The position numbers and the translations under genes were made by a program. From Maricurvus nonylphenolicus (GTDB taxonomy: Bacteria > Pseudomonadota > Gammaproteobacteria > Pseudomonadales > Cellvibrionaceae): 64,000 bases of DNA. Below, in pieces: positions 24,395-33,146 of this stretch. The number at the start of each line of letters is the position of its first letter. The stretch's first letter is position 1. A model generated the notes under the pieces. It ran no database searches, was not told the origin of the DNA, and worked only from the letters and a program-made list of their open reading frames with translations. Where the stretch lies: positions 5,146,001 to 5,210,000 of the forward strand of contig NZ_AP031498.1 of assembly GCF_042854845.1 (NCBI RefSeq), given 5' to 3'.

Positions 24395-25434
24395 CCCTTA
24401 TCCGCGACAACCTTGTTGCGACCACTGGTTTTGGCTTGATACAGGCACTTATCTGCACGCTCAAACAGGGTTTCCGGAGAATCGCCGCGCCGGAAGCCCG
24501 ACATACCTACCGACACGGTGATCTTGCCTAAATCGCGCTTGTCCGCACCTGTCGATTTACCTGCCCCTATCGTCAACTTGGTTTGCGCCACAGCGTTAAC
24601 TATAGATTCCGCCACCGCTCTGCCGCCACCGTATTCTGTGGTAGGTAACACCACGGCAAACTCTTCGCCGCCGTAACGGGTCACCAAATCACGACCCTTG
24701 ACGTTGTTTTTAATCGTACTGGCGACAAACCGCAGTACCCGGTCCCCCACCAAATGGCCGTGCTTGTCGTTAAAGTCTTTAAAGTGATCGATATCCACCA
24801 GCAACAGACAGCAGTGACGCCCGTTACTCGATGCCGCTTCAACCTCAGCGGCCAGACACTGGTCAAACGCACGGCGATTACCCACCCCGGTCAGCGAGTC
24901 AATCAGGGCCGCCTGCTCCAATTCATAGAGACTGGCTTTCAGCTCGGTAATTTCGGCCTGCAGGGCCTCTACATTACCGCAGGCATTACAACTGACCGTT
25001 CGCGCCTGCTCTGTTTGCTTGAGCAGTTTCTGCACCAATTGCTGCAGCAGATCGACATCTGGATCCCCCTTGAGCTGCTGCTGGCACTCGCTGAGTTGAT
25101 CGCCATAAGCCTCCAGCCCCAAGCTGACATCATGCAGCTGGGTTACCAGATTATCGATAAGCTGTTTTATGGCATGGCGTAGCAGCTCCAGTTGGCGCTG
25201 ATCGTGCTCAACAAAAAAGCGCTGGTACAGCTGCTGGCAGATGTCGCGAGTAAGCTTGCTATCCCTGGCCCGCAGCTTATCCAGCTCCTGATTGAGGCGC
25301 GGCTTGTCGCCCACCTCGTAGTGGTACCAGATGGAAATATTTTCTGGTGTCGTGGGCACCCCCAGTTCGTGCAGATTGGCCAGGGCCTTTTGCAAATACT
25401 CGGTTGCCAGCTGAATCAGGGTGTTATCGGTCAC
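24391..25434 (-). CDS. Diguanylate cyclase (GGDEF)
   Basis: This 347-residue cytoplasmic protein has a helical N-terminal region (about residues 1-140), a CNACG cysteine pair near 148-152, and a coiled stretch (VEALQAEITELKASLYELEQ). A GGDEF domain follows with DSLTGVGNRRAFDQ and the active loop RYGGEEF (GGEEF at 255-259). It should make cyclic di-GMP from GTP. No RxxD inhibitory site precedes the loop (KGRD instead), so product inhibition may be absent. The resemblance of the N-terminus to known sensors is low. The coiled segment suggests dimerisation, with the CxxC possibly sensing redox or metal, which is inference. Confidence 0.92.
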   Translation of the reverse strand: MTDNTLIQLATEYLQKALANLHELGVPTTPENISIWYHYEVGDKPRLNQELDKLRARDSKLTRDICQQLYQRFFVEHDQRQLELLRHAIKQLIDNLVTQLHDVSLGLEAYGDQLSECQQQLKGDPDVDLLQQLVQKLLKQTEQARTVSCNACGNVEALQAEITELKASLYELEQAALIDSLTGVGNRRAFDQCLAAEVEAASSNGRHCCLLLVDIDHFKDFNDKHGHLVGDRVLRFVASTIKNNVKGRDLVTRYGGEEFAVVLPTTEYGGGRAVAESIVNAVAQTKLTIGAGKSTGADKRDLGKITVSVGMSGFRRGDSPETLFERADKCLYQAKTSGRNKVVADKG

Positions 25435-25510
25435 TCGCTATCCGTCAATCCTATGTGGGAAGCTCTTTACAGGCGGTCTTTACAAACTATAGCCGCTCTG
25501 TGAGCAAGCG

Positions 25511-26293
25511 TTAGCCATTGAGCTGCTGGTCCATATCCAGCGCAGGTGACGCCACCTGTGGTTTACCTACAACTTTGGCGGGCACGCCAGCAACAGTGGT
25601 ATGCGGTGGCACAGGGTCGAGCACAACACTACCGGCTGCAATCTTGGCACCTTCACCAATCTCGATATTACCGAGAATCTTGGCTCCTGCACTGATCAGC
25701 ACCCCGCGACGAATTTTCGGGTGACGATCACCGCCCTGGCAACCAGAGCCCCCCAGGGTCACGGCATGCAACATGGAGACATCATCATCAACCACCGCCG
25801 TTTCGCCCACTACAACCCCAGTGGCGTGGTCAATCATAATGCCACTGCCAATACGCGCGCCGGGATGAATATCCACACCGAAGGTTTGCGAGATCTGGTT
25901 TTGCAGGTAAAGCGCCAGACCATAGCGCTGTTTGGCCCACAACCAATGGCCAATGCGGTAAGACTGCAGGGCATGAAAACCCTTAAAATACAAAAACGGC
26001 ATGGTGTATTTATCACAGGCCGGATCGCGATCTTTATAGGCCTGCATATCGCGATACATGGCATCAACAATACTGCCATCACTGCTCATAGCATCTTCGA
26101 AGACTTCGCGAATCACCATGGCCGGCACACTGGGGCTGGCCAGTTTATTGGCCAACTGGAAGCTGATTGCCGCTTCGAAGGTGGCATGATTTAAAATAGC
26201 GGCGTGATAATAACTGGCCAAAATAGGCTCTTCTTGTCCTGCCGCTTCTGCCTCTGCGCGAATCTCACGCCAGATGCGTTCTGCCAAATTCAT
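25511..26293 (-). CDS. cysE: Serine O-acetyltransferase
   Basis: This 260-residue enzyme acetylates serine with acetyl-CoA, the first step of cysteine synthesis. An N-terminal helical domain (IWREIRAEAEAAGQEEPILASYYHAAIL) precedes the left-handed beta-helix with hexapeptide repeats (about residues 145-230). Key residues appear in DIHPGARIGSGIMIDHATGVVVGETAVV and HAVTLGG. The C-terminal tail is short, as in feedback-inhibited enzymes of the E. coli type. It is a stand-alone gene, 27 bp downstream of the LplT-like transporter gene and probably transcribed with it. Confidence 0.95.
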   Translation of the reverse strand: MNLAERIWREIRAEAEAAGQEEPILASYYHAAILNHATFEAAISFQLANKLASPSVPAMVIREVFEDAMSSDGSIVDAMYRDMQAYKDRDPACDKYTMPFLYFKGFHALQSYRIGHWLWAKQRYGLALYLQNQISQTFGVDIHPGARIGSGIMIDHATGVVVGETAVVDDDVSMLHAVTLGGSGCQGGDRHPKIRRGVLISAGAKILGNIEIGEGAKIAAGSVVLDPVPPHTTVAGVPAKVVGKPQVASPALDMDQQLNG

Positions 26294-26320
26294 ACACTAC
26301 TCACTTCGCTTGTCGATTGC

Positions 26321-27694
26321 CTACAGTCCAGGCTGTTTTCTAAATTCTGCCACTCGCCAGAAGATTACACCACAAATCAGCAGGTGCAATAACACGACAA
26401 CAATAAACATATCCGGTATCGACCAACCGAGATTACCCAGCAGCACAGCCCCCATTACAGCAGAAGCCACCATAAACAAGGCGTTGTAAACATTGTTGGC
26501 GCCCATAATCTGCGCCCGAACACGTTTATCACTGCGCTCTTGCAGCAACGCAGCCAAGGGCACCACATAAACACCACCACACACACCTAACAATGCAACA
26601 TCAATCACTACCCGCCAGATATCCGGGCGTGCCAGTAACTCTGCCAGTGGCTGAATCGAGCCATCACCAGTCGCAGCGGTAGCCATAACCGCCTTACAGG
26701 CCAACACCAACTCGATACCCATCAGCGTCACCCCCAAAGCGCCCACAGGCACCAAGCGGGGATTGATCTGGCCTTTGGAAAAGCGCTCGCAGGCCAGCGA
26801 ACCTGCGCTAAGGCCTAATAAAAACAACAACAATAAAATCGGCACCAACATGGGATCGGCCATCAATACCGAGCGGGCCAGGTTTGGAATTTGGGTTAAA
26901 TAAATGGAGCCCAAAAACCAGTACCAGGACAAACCGATAATTAACCAAAACACCATTTTTTCACGGCCAGCATACTGTAGTGTGCGCCGAGTCTGAGTCC
27001 AGGGATTCCACTGCAAACTTAACGCTTTGTTGGCAATAGACACCGTGGGAATTTTGCAGCTGGAGTACCAACCCCATAACGCCAAACTTAATGCACCAAG
27101 ACCAATAATCCACTTCCCGCCGGCAACCTGCGCCGCAAGGCTACCGCCAATTAATCCCAGGAAAATGGCAATCGAGGTGCCCGCATGCATCAGTGCATTG
27201 GCGCCAACCAAAGCTTCAGGTTTTACCAACTGCGGCACAATGGCGTACTTTAATGGACTAAAGCAGGCAGACTGAATCCCGGTGCACAACAACACCAATA
27301 ACAACGCCAGGGGGGAACCCAACCACAGGGCAACACCACCCGCACACATGATAAGGACTTCGGCGACCTTAATGCGACGGATGATAGCACTGCGTTCGTA
27401 CTTATCGGCCACCTGCCCCATCAAAGTGGCAAACAATAGAAAGGGAATAATCAACGTCGCCGAGATCAGATTGTTAATAATGTTGATATCGATACCCCAG
27501 TGGTGAATACCGCCGTAGGTGAACAACATTAACAGTGCGCTTTTATAAAAGTTGTCGTTAAAGGCACCGGTAAACTGGGTAACAAACAGTGCGCGAAACA
27601 CCGGCTCACGCAATAACTGTTTCTGGTTTGTGGCCTGCAAGGGCAATTGTTCAGAGCCCGAGGCAGCTATATCCAACGCTGGAACTTCCGACAT
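26321..27694 (-). CDS. MFS transporter, LplT-like (lysophospholipid carrier family)
   Basis: This 457-residue permease has about 12 helices. The N-terminal LFVTQFTGAFNDNFYKSALL and ACFSPLKYAIVPQLVKPEALVGANALMHAGTSIAI are features of the LplT group, which flips lysophospholipids inward for reacylation. In many gammaproteobacteria this permease is fused to an acyltransferase/AMP-ligase (Aas). Here the protein ends after the permease, and no acyltransferase gene lies beside it, so the partner must be elsewhere. The substrate call is inferred from the family. Confidence 0.82.
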   Translation of the reverse strand: MSEVPALDIAASGSEQLPLQATNQKQLLREPVFRALFVTQFTGAFNDNFYKSALLMLFTYGGIHHWGIDINIINNLISATLIIPFLLFATLMGQVADKYERSAIIRRIKVAEVLIMCAGGVALWLGSPLALLLVLLCTGIQSACFSPLKYAIVPQLVKPEALVGANALMHAGTSIAIFLGLIGGSLAAQVAGGKWIIGLGALSLALWGWYSSCKIPTVSIANKALSLQWNPWTQTRRTLQYAGREKMVFWLIIGLSWYWFLGSIYLTQIPNLARSVLMADPMLVPILLLLFLLGLSAGSLACERFSKGQINPRLVPVGALGVTLMGIELVLACKAVMATAATGDGSIQPLAELLARPDIWRVVIDVALLGVCGGVYVVPLAALLQERSDKRVRAQIMGANNVYNALFMVASAVMGAVLLGNLGWSIPDMFIVVVLLHLLICGVIFWRVAEFRKQPGL

Positions 27695-27717
27695 AAGCGT
27701 TTTCCAATTACTTCCAG

Positions 27718-28425
27718 TTAGACACGAATAAAACGCGTCACTATTTCATCTATATGCGCCTCAACCTGAGGCAGCAATGGCAACTTCACTGCACGCCACA
27801 GCGGCAATAAATTCTCAGGCGTTTGCAGCGCCGCATATTGTTGCGCCACTGGCGCGTAACTTAAATGCCAGGGCTCCGGAGCCACACCACCACAATCGTT
27901 AGCGTAAGGACGGAAAAAACCATAAGCCCTGCCATCGGCGATACGCTCAGTCAGCCAGTCAGTCAACGTACTAAAAGGACCTTCACCACTGTATTCTGCG
28001 GGCACCAGTTGCAATTGATAATCTTCACTCACCGCTGAGCCATCAAAAACATCGATATCGGTGCCCCAATGATGGCGCGATGCCCCCGGCAGTGCCGACC
28101 AGCGTAAAATCGCCCACATCAATTCTTCTTCCGTGAGAGTTTGAATAGCCAACGGCTGGCCACCGCTATCGAGTACCGGCCGCCCACCACTCACCTTGCC
28201 AGACCAAATCGCCAACTGGCGCTCAAAACTGCGAAAACTGCTGGCCACCGACAATTGAAACCCCGCCTGTCTGGCATCGGCACACAGCGCCTGCAGGTCA
28301 TCGACCATCTGTCGGTGAAATAGTCCCGGCAGCCCGGCAACCGTGCACAGGTGGTCTTCGGTTTTACCGCAGGCTTGATCCAACAGGTGTTGAGCTGAAG
28401 TCATAGGATTCTCATCAGTGCTCAT
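27718..28425 (-). CDS. M15 family D,D/L,D-carboxypeptidase (VanY-like)
   Basis: This 235-residue protein has the zinc peptidase motifs SxHHxGxxxD (GASRHHWGTDIDVFD) and the second zinc histidine in EPWHLSY, with the substrate-side motif ASSFRSFERQ. It should trim cell wall peptides by removing a terminal D-alanine. No signal peptide is visible, which suggests a cytosolic role in recycled muropeptide processing. A second in-frame ATG eight codons in (28404) could be the true start. Confidence 0.88.
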   Translation of the reverse strand: MSTDENPMTSAQHLLDQACGKTEDHLCTVAGLPGLFHRQMVDDLQALCADARQAGFQLSVASSFRSFERQLAIWSGKVSGGRPVLDSGGQPLAIQTLTEEELMWAILRWSALPGASRHHWGTDIDVFDGSAVSEDYQLQLVPAEYSGEGPFSTLTDWLTERIADGRAYGFFRPYANDCGGVAPEPWHLSYAPVAQQYAALQTPENLLPLWRAVKLPLLPQVEAHIDEIVTRFIRV

Positions 28426-28547
28426 TTAGGGCCCAGGTATTAGTATTTGCCAAGGCCCAGCAAGTCTGTATTATAACCAATAGCCCTATCAAGGCAGCTG
28501 GTAACATAAAAAATACAATAACCAAACCAACTTGGGGACTCGCCGTT

Positions 28548-28832
28548 ATGACATCCAGTCATAGTGAATTGCTCCACCTGAAGAATCTGGGCGCCGCTTC
28601 TGTGAATATCCTTCACGCCGTCGGCATCAATACCTATGAAGACCTCCAGTCCGTCGGTCCCGTAGAGGCCTACCGCCGCATCCAGGATCGTGGCATCAAC
28701 GTCAGTAAAGTGATGCTTTATGCCCTGCAAGGCGCCCTGCTCAATGTCCACTGGAATGAGCTGGAACCGGATCTAAAGCAACGTCTGGTTGACGATGCTG
28801 GCCGCCCGGCTATGGAAGGCGTCTCTCAGTAA
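28548..28832 (+). CDS. TfoX C-terminal domain protein
   Basis: The 94-residue protein consists of the helix-hairpin-helix-like TfoX_C fold, with LKNLGAASVNILHAVGINTYEDLQSVG at its start. It lacks the N-terminal TfoX domain that competence regulators carry. Stand-alone copies are common in gammaproteobacteria and have no established role. The fold suggests nucleic acid or protein contact. Confidence 0.85.
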   Translation: MTSSHSELLHLKNLGAASVNILHAVGINTYEDLQSVGPVEAYRRIQDRGINVSKVMLYALQGALLNVHWNELEPDLKQRLVDDAGRPAMEGVSQ

Positions 28833-28923
28833 CGCCTCCTTTCCCTCTCTGCAGGCAACAACCTTCCCACTATTTAAGCAGTAATATGCTGCTGCATCAG
28901 TCTTTCGCCTGAAAAGATACAAA

Positions 28924-28967
28924 TGATAATTATTCTTGTTGACAAGGCAAATGAGAATAATTACTAT
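28924..28967 (+). promoter_or_regulatory. Strong sigma-70 promoter overlapped by two Fur-box-like sites
   Basis: TTGACA (28939-28944), 17 bp, TACTAT (28962-28967). The 7-1-7 Fur pattern TGATAAT-n-ATTATCA is matched by TGATAAT-T-ATTCTTG (28924-28938, 11 of 14) and TGAGAAT-A-ATTACTA (28952-28966, 12 of 14). The second covers the -10 element, so Fur with iron should block transcription. Confidence 0.72.
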
Positions 28968-28973
28968 TACAAC

Positions 28974-29084
28974 CGTCGACTGATTATCGACAACGAGTTA
29001 AGGACACATGACCTTTTCTCTCCTTTGAAATCAGGCTAATCACGGTTGCTTAGGCCGCCCCTTTTGGGGCGGCCATTTTCTTTT
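28974..29084 (+). ncRNA. Candidate Fur-regulated small RNA
   Basis: A transcript starting near 28974 would run about 110 nt to a textbook terminator: GGCCGCCCC-TTTT-GGGGCGGCC (29053-29074) followed by ATTTTCTTTT. No gene of normal size lies inside; the only frame with a ribosome-binding-like AAGGA is a six-codon stub at 29008. The middle holds a pyrimidine-rich single-stranded stretch CCTTTTCTCTCCTTT (29012-29026) containing CTCCTT, complementary to Shine-Dalgarno sequences, as in RyhB/PrrF-type regulators. Size, promoter control and terminator match that class. Homology to a named RNA is not claimed. Confidence 0.68.
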
Positions 29085-29116
29085 CAGCCTTCCTGACTTT
29101 ATTCGCAGTCCTCCGC

Positions 29117-29122
29117 TATAAT
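29117..29122 (+). promoter_or_regulatory. Candidate -10 element for htpX
   Basis: A perfect TATAAT lies 118 bp before the htpX start. The -35 region is weak (CTGACTT upstream). A short hairpin, GTCTC-CGAGCA-GAGAC (29131-29146), falls in the leader. The rest of 29085-29240 shows no other element. Confidence 0.45.
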
Positions 29123-29240
29123 CCCGCACCGTCTCCGAGCAGAGACCAACCTTTACCAAATTTAACCCATCAACCATTGAATTTTCCCCCTCTGGAACCA
29201 TCATAAGCACCAGAGATTAGTCATTTTGGAGAAATACCCC

Positions 29241-30128
29241 GTGCTGCGTATCGGCCTGTTCCTTTTAACCAATATTGCCGTCCTTATTGTCGCCAGTATT
29301 ACCCTCAACCTGCTGGGCGTTGGCCGTTTTGTCGAAGCCAATGGGCTCAATTTGGGCAACCTGTTGGCATTCTGTGCTGTATTTGGTTTTGTCGGCGCCT
29401 TTGTGTCGCTGTTTCTGTCGAAGACCATGGCCAAGATGGGCACTCGCACCCAGATAATCGAGCAACCTCGCAATGCCGATGAACAGTGGTTAATGCAAAC
29501 CGTAGCCGAGCTGGCCGAAAAAGCCGGTATTGGTATGCCACAGGTGGGTATTTTCCCGTCCCAGGAAGCCAACGCCTTTGCCACCGGCTGGAACCGTAAC
29601 GATGCCCTGGTGGCCGTAAGCCTGGGTTTGCTGCAACGTTTCTCCCGCGACGAAGTCAAAGCAGTCATGGCTCACGAGATTGGCCACGTCGCCAACGGTG
29701 ATATGGTGACTCTGTCACTGATCCAGGGTGTGGTGAATACCTTTGTCATGTTCTTTGCTCGCATTGCCGGCTACGCCGTGGATAGCTTCCTGCGTCGTGG
29801 TGAAGGCGAAGGAGTAGGGATCGGCTTTTACATCGCCACCTTTGTATTCGAAATCATTTTCGGCATTGCCGCTTCTATCGTTGTTGCCTGGTTCTCCCGT
29901 ATGCGGGAATACCGAGCCGATGCCGCCGGTGCCTCCCTGGCCAGCAAGGAATCCATGATCAGCGCCCTGCAGCGCTTAAAACTGGATCACGAAGCGCAGC
30001 TGCAAACACAAATGCCTGATAGTATCTATGCTTTTGGTATTAACGGTGGGTTTAAGCAGCACCTGACCAGCCTGATGGCCAGTCACCCGCCACTGGATGA
30101 TCGCATTCGTGCCCTACAGAACAGTTAA
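29241..30128 (+). CDS. htpX: Membrane zinc metalloprotease HtpX
   Basis: This is a 295-residue inner membrane M48 protease. The GTG at 29241 is preferred: it gives the usual opening (M)LRIGLFLLTNIAV and has GGAG about ten bases upstream, while an earlier TTG at 29226 would add five residues. Two N-terminal helices are followed by the zinc motif HEIGH (residues 145-149) and two further helices (about 155-215). The third zinc ligand is Glu in MREYRADAAG. It degrades misfolded membrane proteins. The DegQ-like gene follows after 3 bp. Confidence 0.94.
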   Translation: MLRIGLFLLTNIAVLIVASITLNLLGVGRFVEANGLNLGNLLAFCAVFGFVGAFVSLFLSKTMAKMGTRTQIIEQPRNADEQWLMQTVAELAEKAGIGMPQVGIFPSQEANAFATGWNRNDALVAVSLGLLQRFSRDEVKAVMAHEIGHVANGDMVTLSLIQGVVNTFVMFFARIAGYAVDSFLRRGEGEGVGIGFYIATFVFEIIFGIAASIVVAWFSRMREYRADAAGASLASKESMISALQRLKLDHEAQLQTQMPDSIYAFGINGGFKQHLTSLMASHPPLDDRIRALQNS

Positions 30129-30131
30129 CTT

Positions 30132-31211
30132 ATGATGAAATTAAATCACGGGCCAGCCAAAACGCTGGCCTTTGTGTTTTTGGGTTTTATTTGTTCCCTC
30201 TTTTCATTTCAGGCTTTCGCCGCCTTTGCCACGGACGATGAAGAAAACACCATGGAGGTATTTAGCGCCTCCAACCCTTCTGTCGTCTACGTCACCAACC
30301 AGGCACTGGTGCGCGATCCTTACTCCTTTGATTTACAAACTGTGCCGCGTGGTGCCGGTACCGGTTTTGTCTGGGATAAGCAGGGTTATATCGTCACCAA
30401 CTTCCATGTGATTGAAGGCGCCCGCCAAATCACTATCACCCTGCAAAACCAGACCCACTACCAGGCTCAGGTTGTTGGCATAGCGCCAGAAAAAGACCTG
30501 GCAGTGCTGCGCATTAAGGCACCAGCCGAAGAGCTCAACCCGCTGCCGATTGGTAACTCCAACGATTTGACCGTAGGCCGCAAGGTGCTGGCCATTGGCA
30601 ATCCGTTTGGTCTGGATACCACCTTAACCGTGGGTGTTGTCAGTGCCCTGGGACGGGAAATTAAAGCCCCCAACAACCGTACAATTCGCGGTGTAATTCA
30701 AACCGATGCCGCCATTAACCCCGGCAACTCCGGTGGCCCGCTGCTCAACTCCAGCGGTGAGCTGATTGGCGTCAATACCGCTATCTACAGTCCCAGCGGC
30801 GCCAGCGTCGGTATTGGCTTTGCCATCCCAGTTAATACCGTGAAAAAAATTGTGCCGCACCTGATTCAAAATGGTCGTCTGGTTCGCCCGGCCCTTGGTA
30901 TCGAAGTAGCCCCTGACCACTGGGCGGCGCAATACCAGGTCAAAGGCGTGCCCATTTTGCGGGCAACTCCGGGCTTGCCTGCTCAACGCGCGGGCATGCA
31001 GGGCATGTATCGCAACCGCTGGGGCGCCACTGTGCTCGGCGATGTGATTATTGGCCTTGGCGGTGATGTGGTGGAAAATCAGGATGATCTGCTTAGCGCT
31101 CTGGAAAACTTCAAACCCGGCGATACCGTGCAAGTTGATGCGGTTCGCGATGGCGAGATCAAACAATACCGCGTGCAGCTTATTGGCCCCAACGAGCAGC
31201 GTCGACGCTAG
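30132..31211 (+). CDS. Periplasmic trypsin-like serine protease (DegS/DegQ-like, one PDZ)
   Basis: This 359-residue S1C protease has an N-terminal signal peptide or anchor (hydrophobic about residues 11-30) and a protease domain with catalytic triad H92 (TNFHVIEG), D122 (EKDLAVLRI) and S200 (NPGNSGGPLL). A single C-terminal PDZ domain occupies about 255-345. One PDZ makes it DegS-like in size; a role in envelope stress sensing or cleanup is inferred. It follows htpX by three bases, so two envelope quality-control proteases are probably co-transcribed. Confidence 0.92.
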   Translation: MMKLNHGPAKTLAFVFLGFICSLFSFQAFAAFATDDEENTMEVFSASNPSVVYVTNQALVRDPYSFDLQTVPRGAGTGFVWDKQGYIVTNFHVIEGARQITITLQNQTHYQAQVVGIAPEKDLAVLRIKAPAEELNPLPIGNSNDLTVGRKVLAIGNPFGLDTTLTVGVVSALGREIKAPNNRTIRGVIQTDAAINPGNSGGPLLNSSGELIGVNTAIYSPSGASVGIGFAIPVNTVKKIVPHLIQNGRLVRPALGIEVAPDHWAAQYQVKGVPILRATPGLPAQRAGMQGMYRNRWGATVLGDVIIGLGGDVVENQDDLLSALENFKPGDTVQVDAVRDGEIKQYRVQLIGPNEQRRR

Positions 31212-31228
31212 GATTTTAAAAAGCGACA

Positions 31229-31549
31229 ATGAAAAAACTTTGCCATATCGACGAGATCGACAACCACAACAGCAAGGGCTTTGATTTTCACGGTCAACTG
31301 CTGTTTGCCGTGCGCCAACAGGATAACGTCTACGTTTACCGCAACAGCTGCCCACACTTGGGGATTCAGTTGGAGTGGTTGCCTGATCGTTTTCTCGATG
31401 TCGAAGGCGAGCTGATTCAGTGCTCCACCCACGGCGCCCTGTTTACCATTGATGAAGGTCTGTGTATTAGCGGTCCCTGCAGTGGCCAGTCACTGCAGGC
31501 TGTGGATCACGAAGTGCGCGATCAGGAGATTTACGTCGCGCTGGATTAA
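31229..31549 (+). CDS. Small Rieske [2Fe-2S] ferredoxin-like protein
   Basis: The 106-residue protein contains both Rieske boxes: CPHLGIQL and CSTHGALF, giving two Cys and two His ligands for a [2Fe-2S] cluster. No transmembrane helix is present, so it is a soluble electron carrier of the NirD/BphA3 kind. It follows the protease gene by 17 bp; its last four bases overlap the end of the convergent sfsA gene. The partner enzyme is not apparent here. Confidence 0.87.
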   Translation: MKKLCHIDEIDNHNSKGFDFHGQLLFAVRQQDNVYVYRNSCPHLGIQLEWLPDRFLDVEGELIQCSTHGALFTIDEGLCISGPCSGQSLQAVDHEVRDQEIYVALD

Positions 31550-32295
31550 ACAGTCTCTACAGGTATCGCCTGCTCCAGTTTGATTTCTTCAGGGCTAAGG
31601 CGCGCCCGGTATGCAAGCACTTCCACACCGGCATCAACTGCCTCAGCAAAGGTCTCCGCGTAAGCACTGTCTATATGTGCCGCTGGCGTCACCGACTCAA
31701 TAGCAGAGTGCTGCACACAAAACAGCAGTACCGCGCGGTGGCCCGCCTCGACCATAGCGATTAACTCGCGGAGGTGTTTGGTACCGCGGGTTGAAACCGC
31801 ATCAGGAAAATAACCTTTACCACTTTCGTTAGCAGCAGGCCCCTGCTCTGCGTCTTCCAGCAGAGTGCAGTTTTTGATCTCCACATAACACTGGCCTTGC
31901 TCGCCGCTGAGCAGAATATCGATGCGGCTATTTTCTTCACCGTACTTCACTTCCGTGCGCAGCTCGTCGTAGCCCTGTAACTCGGTGATCACACCGTCGT
32001 TGATTGCCTCAACCACCAGCGCATTGGCACGCCCGGTATTAATGCCCGCCAGATCGCCCGCGGGTGTGGTGGCGATTTCCCAGGTAAAGGGATATTTACG
32101 CTTGGGGTTATCGGACACAGAAAACCAGCACGGCGTCTCTGGTGCCCAGCAATTCTTCATCGAGCCGGTATTGGGGCAGTGGATCGTGGTTTCCTCTGCC
32201 GCCTTTTTATTACCATTATCTAAACGGATGTCAGCCAAAAAACGCTTGTAGCGCTTTAATAATGTTGCCTGCTGTAACGGAGGAGAAAACTTCAT
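31546..32295 (-). CDS. sfsA: SfsA family DNA/RNA nuclease-like protein
   Basis: This 249-residue protein shows SfsA hallmarks: an N-terminal OB-like part (LLKRYKRFLADIRLDNG, HCPNTGSMKNC) and a PD-(D/E)xK-like core with DILLSGEQGQCYVEIKNCTL and the FPDAVSTRGTKHLREL segment. First described as a maltose-regulation protein, its biochemical role is not settled. The sfsA-dksA neighbourhood is conserved in gammaproteobacteria, here in a divergent arrangement. Confidence 0.94.
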   Translation of the reverse strand: MKFSPPLQQATLLKRYKRFLADIRLDNGNKKAAEETTIHCPNTGSMKNCWAPETPCWFSVSDNPKRKYPFTWEIATTPAGDLAGINTGRANALVVEAINDGVITELQGYDELRTEVKYGEENSRIDILLSGEQGQCYVEIKNCTLLEDAEQGPAANESGKGYFPDAVSTRGTKHLRELIAMVEAGHRAVLLFCVQHSAIESVTPAAHIDSAYAETFAEAVDAGVEVLAYRARLSPEEIKLEQAIPVETV

Positions 32296-32645
32296 AGGTT
32301 ATTAATACACCGATTCTATAGAGATAAGTTTGTGAAGACTTACTTTTATATAACAAGATTACAGGACGCCAGTGTATAAACTGGCACTTAAAGTGCAATC
32401 CTTAATGCCTAACAGGGTAAGGATTCAAATAACCGTCACCAAAGTGACCAAAGGTGGTTGACAGCGGGCTGCACAACACGGAGTATCCGCCCCCCGAAGA
32501 ATAAAGGCATGGGTATCTAGCCGGCGAAAATACTGGCACAGGCTAATGTTATCTGGTAGCTTGCTCGGTCTTATTCAGAACCCCTTGAAATTTGGGGCCA
32601 CGCCCCCATACAGACACTTTGGAAGTAATAACGAGGCGCAAAAAG
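32296..32645. other. Intergenic region between sfsA and dksA
   Basis: The 350 bp gap carries the divergent promoters. A TTGACA at 32458-32463 with GAGTAT 17 bp later is a possible but weak dksA promoter. A small hairpin GCCAGT-GTATAA-ACTGGC lies near 32370. No gene was found. Confidence 0.5.
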
Positions 32646-33089
32646 ATGCCGAAGAGCTCTACTAAGTCCAGCAACCTATCGCTGAGTGAGTTTACCCCTT
32701 ATAAGGAAAAGAAGGGCGAGGAGTACATGAATGATAAGCAGAAGGAGCACTTCCGTGGCCTACTGCTTAAATGGAAAACCGAGCTTATGGAAGAAGTGGA
32801 TCGCACCATGTCCCATATGAAGGACGAAGCGGCCAACTTCCCCGATCCCGCTGACCGCGCCAGTCAGGAAGAAGAATTCAGCCTGGAACTGCGCACCCGT
32901 GATCGCGAGCGTAAACTGATTAAGAAAATCGACAATACCATGGAGTTACTCGAAACCGATGATTACGGTTACTGCGAGACCTGCGGTGTTGAAATTGGTA
33001 TTCGTCGTCTGGAAGCACGTCCAACCGCCACCCAGTGCGTAGACTGTAAAACCCTCGACGAAATCAAAGAAAAGCAAGTCACTGGCTAA
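32646..33089 (+). CDS. dksA: RNA polymerase-binding transcription factor DksA
   Basis: This 147-residue protein works with ppGpp at the RNA polymerase secondary channel. The coiled-coil is formed by residues about 33-110 with the tip DxxDxA motif FPDPADRASQ. The four-cysteine zinc finger is CETCG and CVDCK. The ATG at 32646 follows a GAGG site and gives the normal N-terminal length. The dksA-gluQ order is conserved in gammaproteobacteria. Confidence 0.96.
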   Translation: MPKSSTKSSNLSLSEFTPYKEKKGEEYMNDKQKEHFRGLLLKWKTELMEEVDRTMSHMKDEAANFPDPADRASQEEEFSLELRTRDRERKLIKKIDNTMELLETDDYGYCETCGVEIGIRRLEARPTATQCVDCKTLDEIKEKQVTG

Positions 33090-33146
33090 GCCTGACCACC
33101 GCTTTTCCAGGCCCGTTTACCCAAGCGGGCCTTGTTATCCCTTTCC

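Noticed and set aside
29008..29028. A six-codon frame with AAGGA ahead of it, inside the candidate small RNA
   Set aside because: Too short to call. It could be a leader peptide, but the pyrimidine-rich stretch fits an RNA pairing region equally well.
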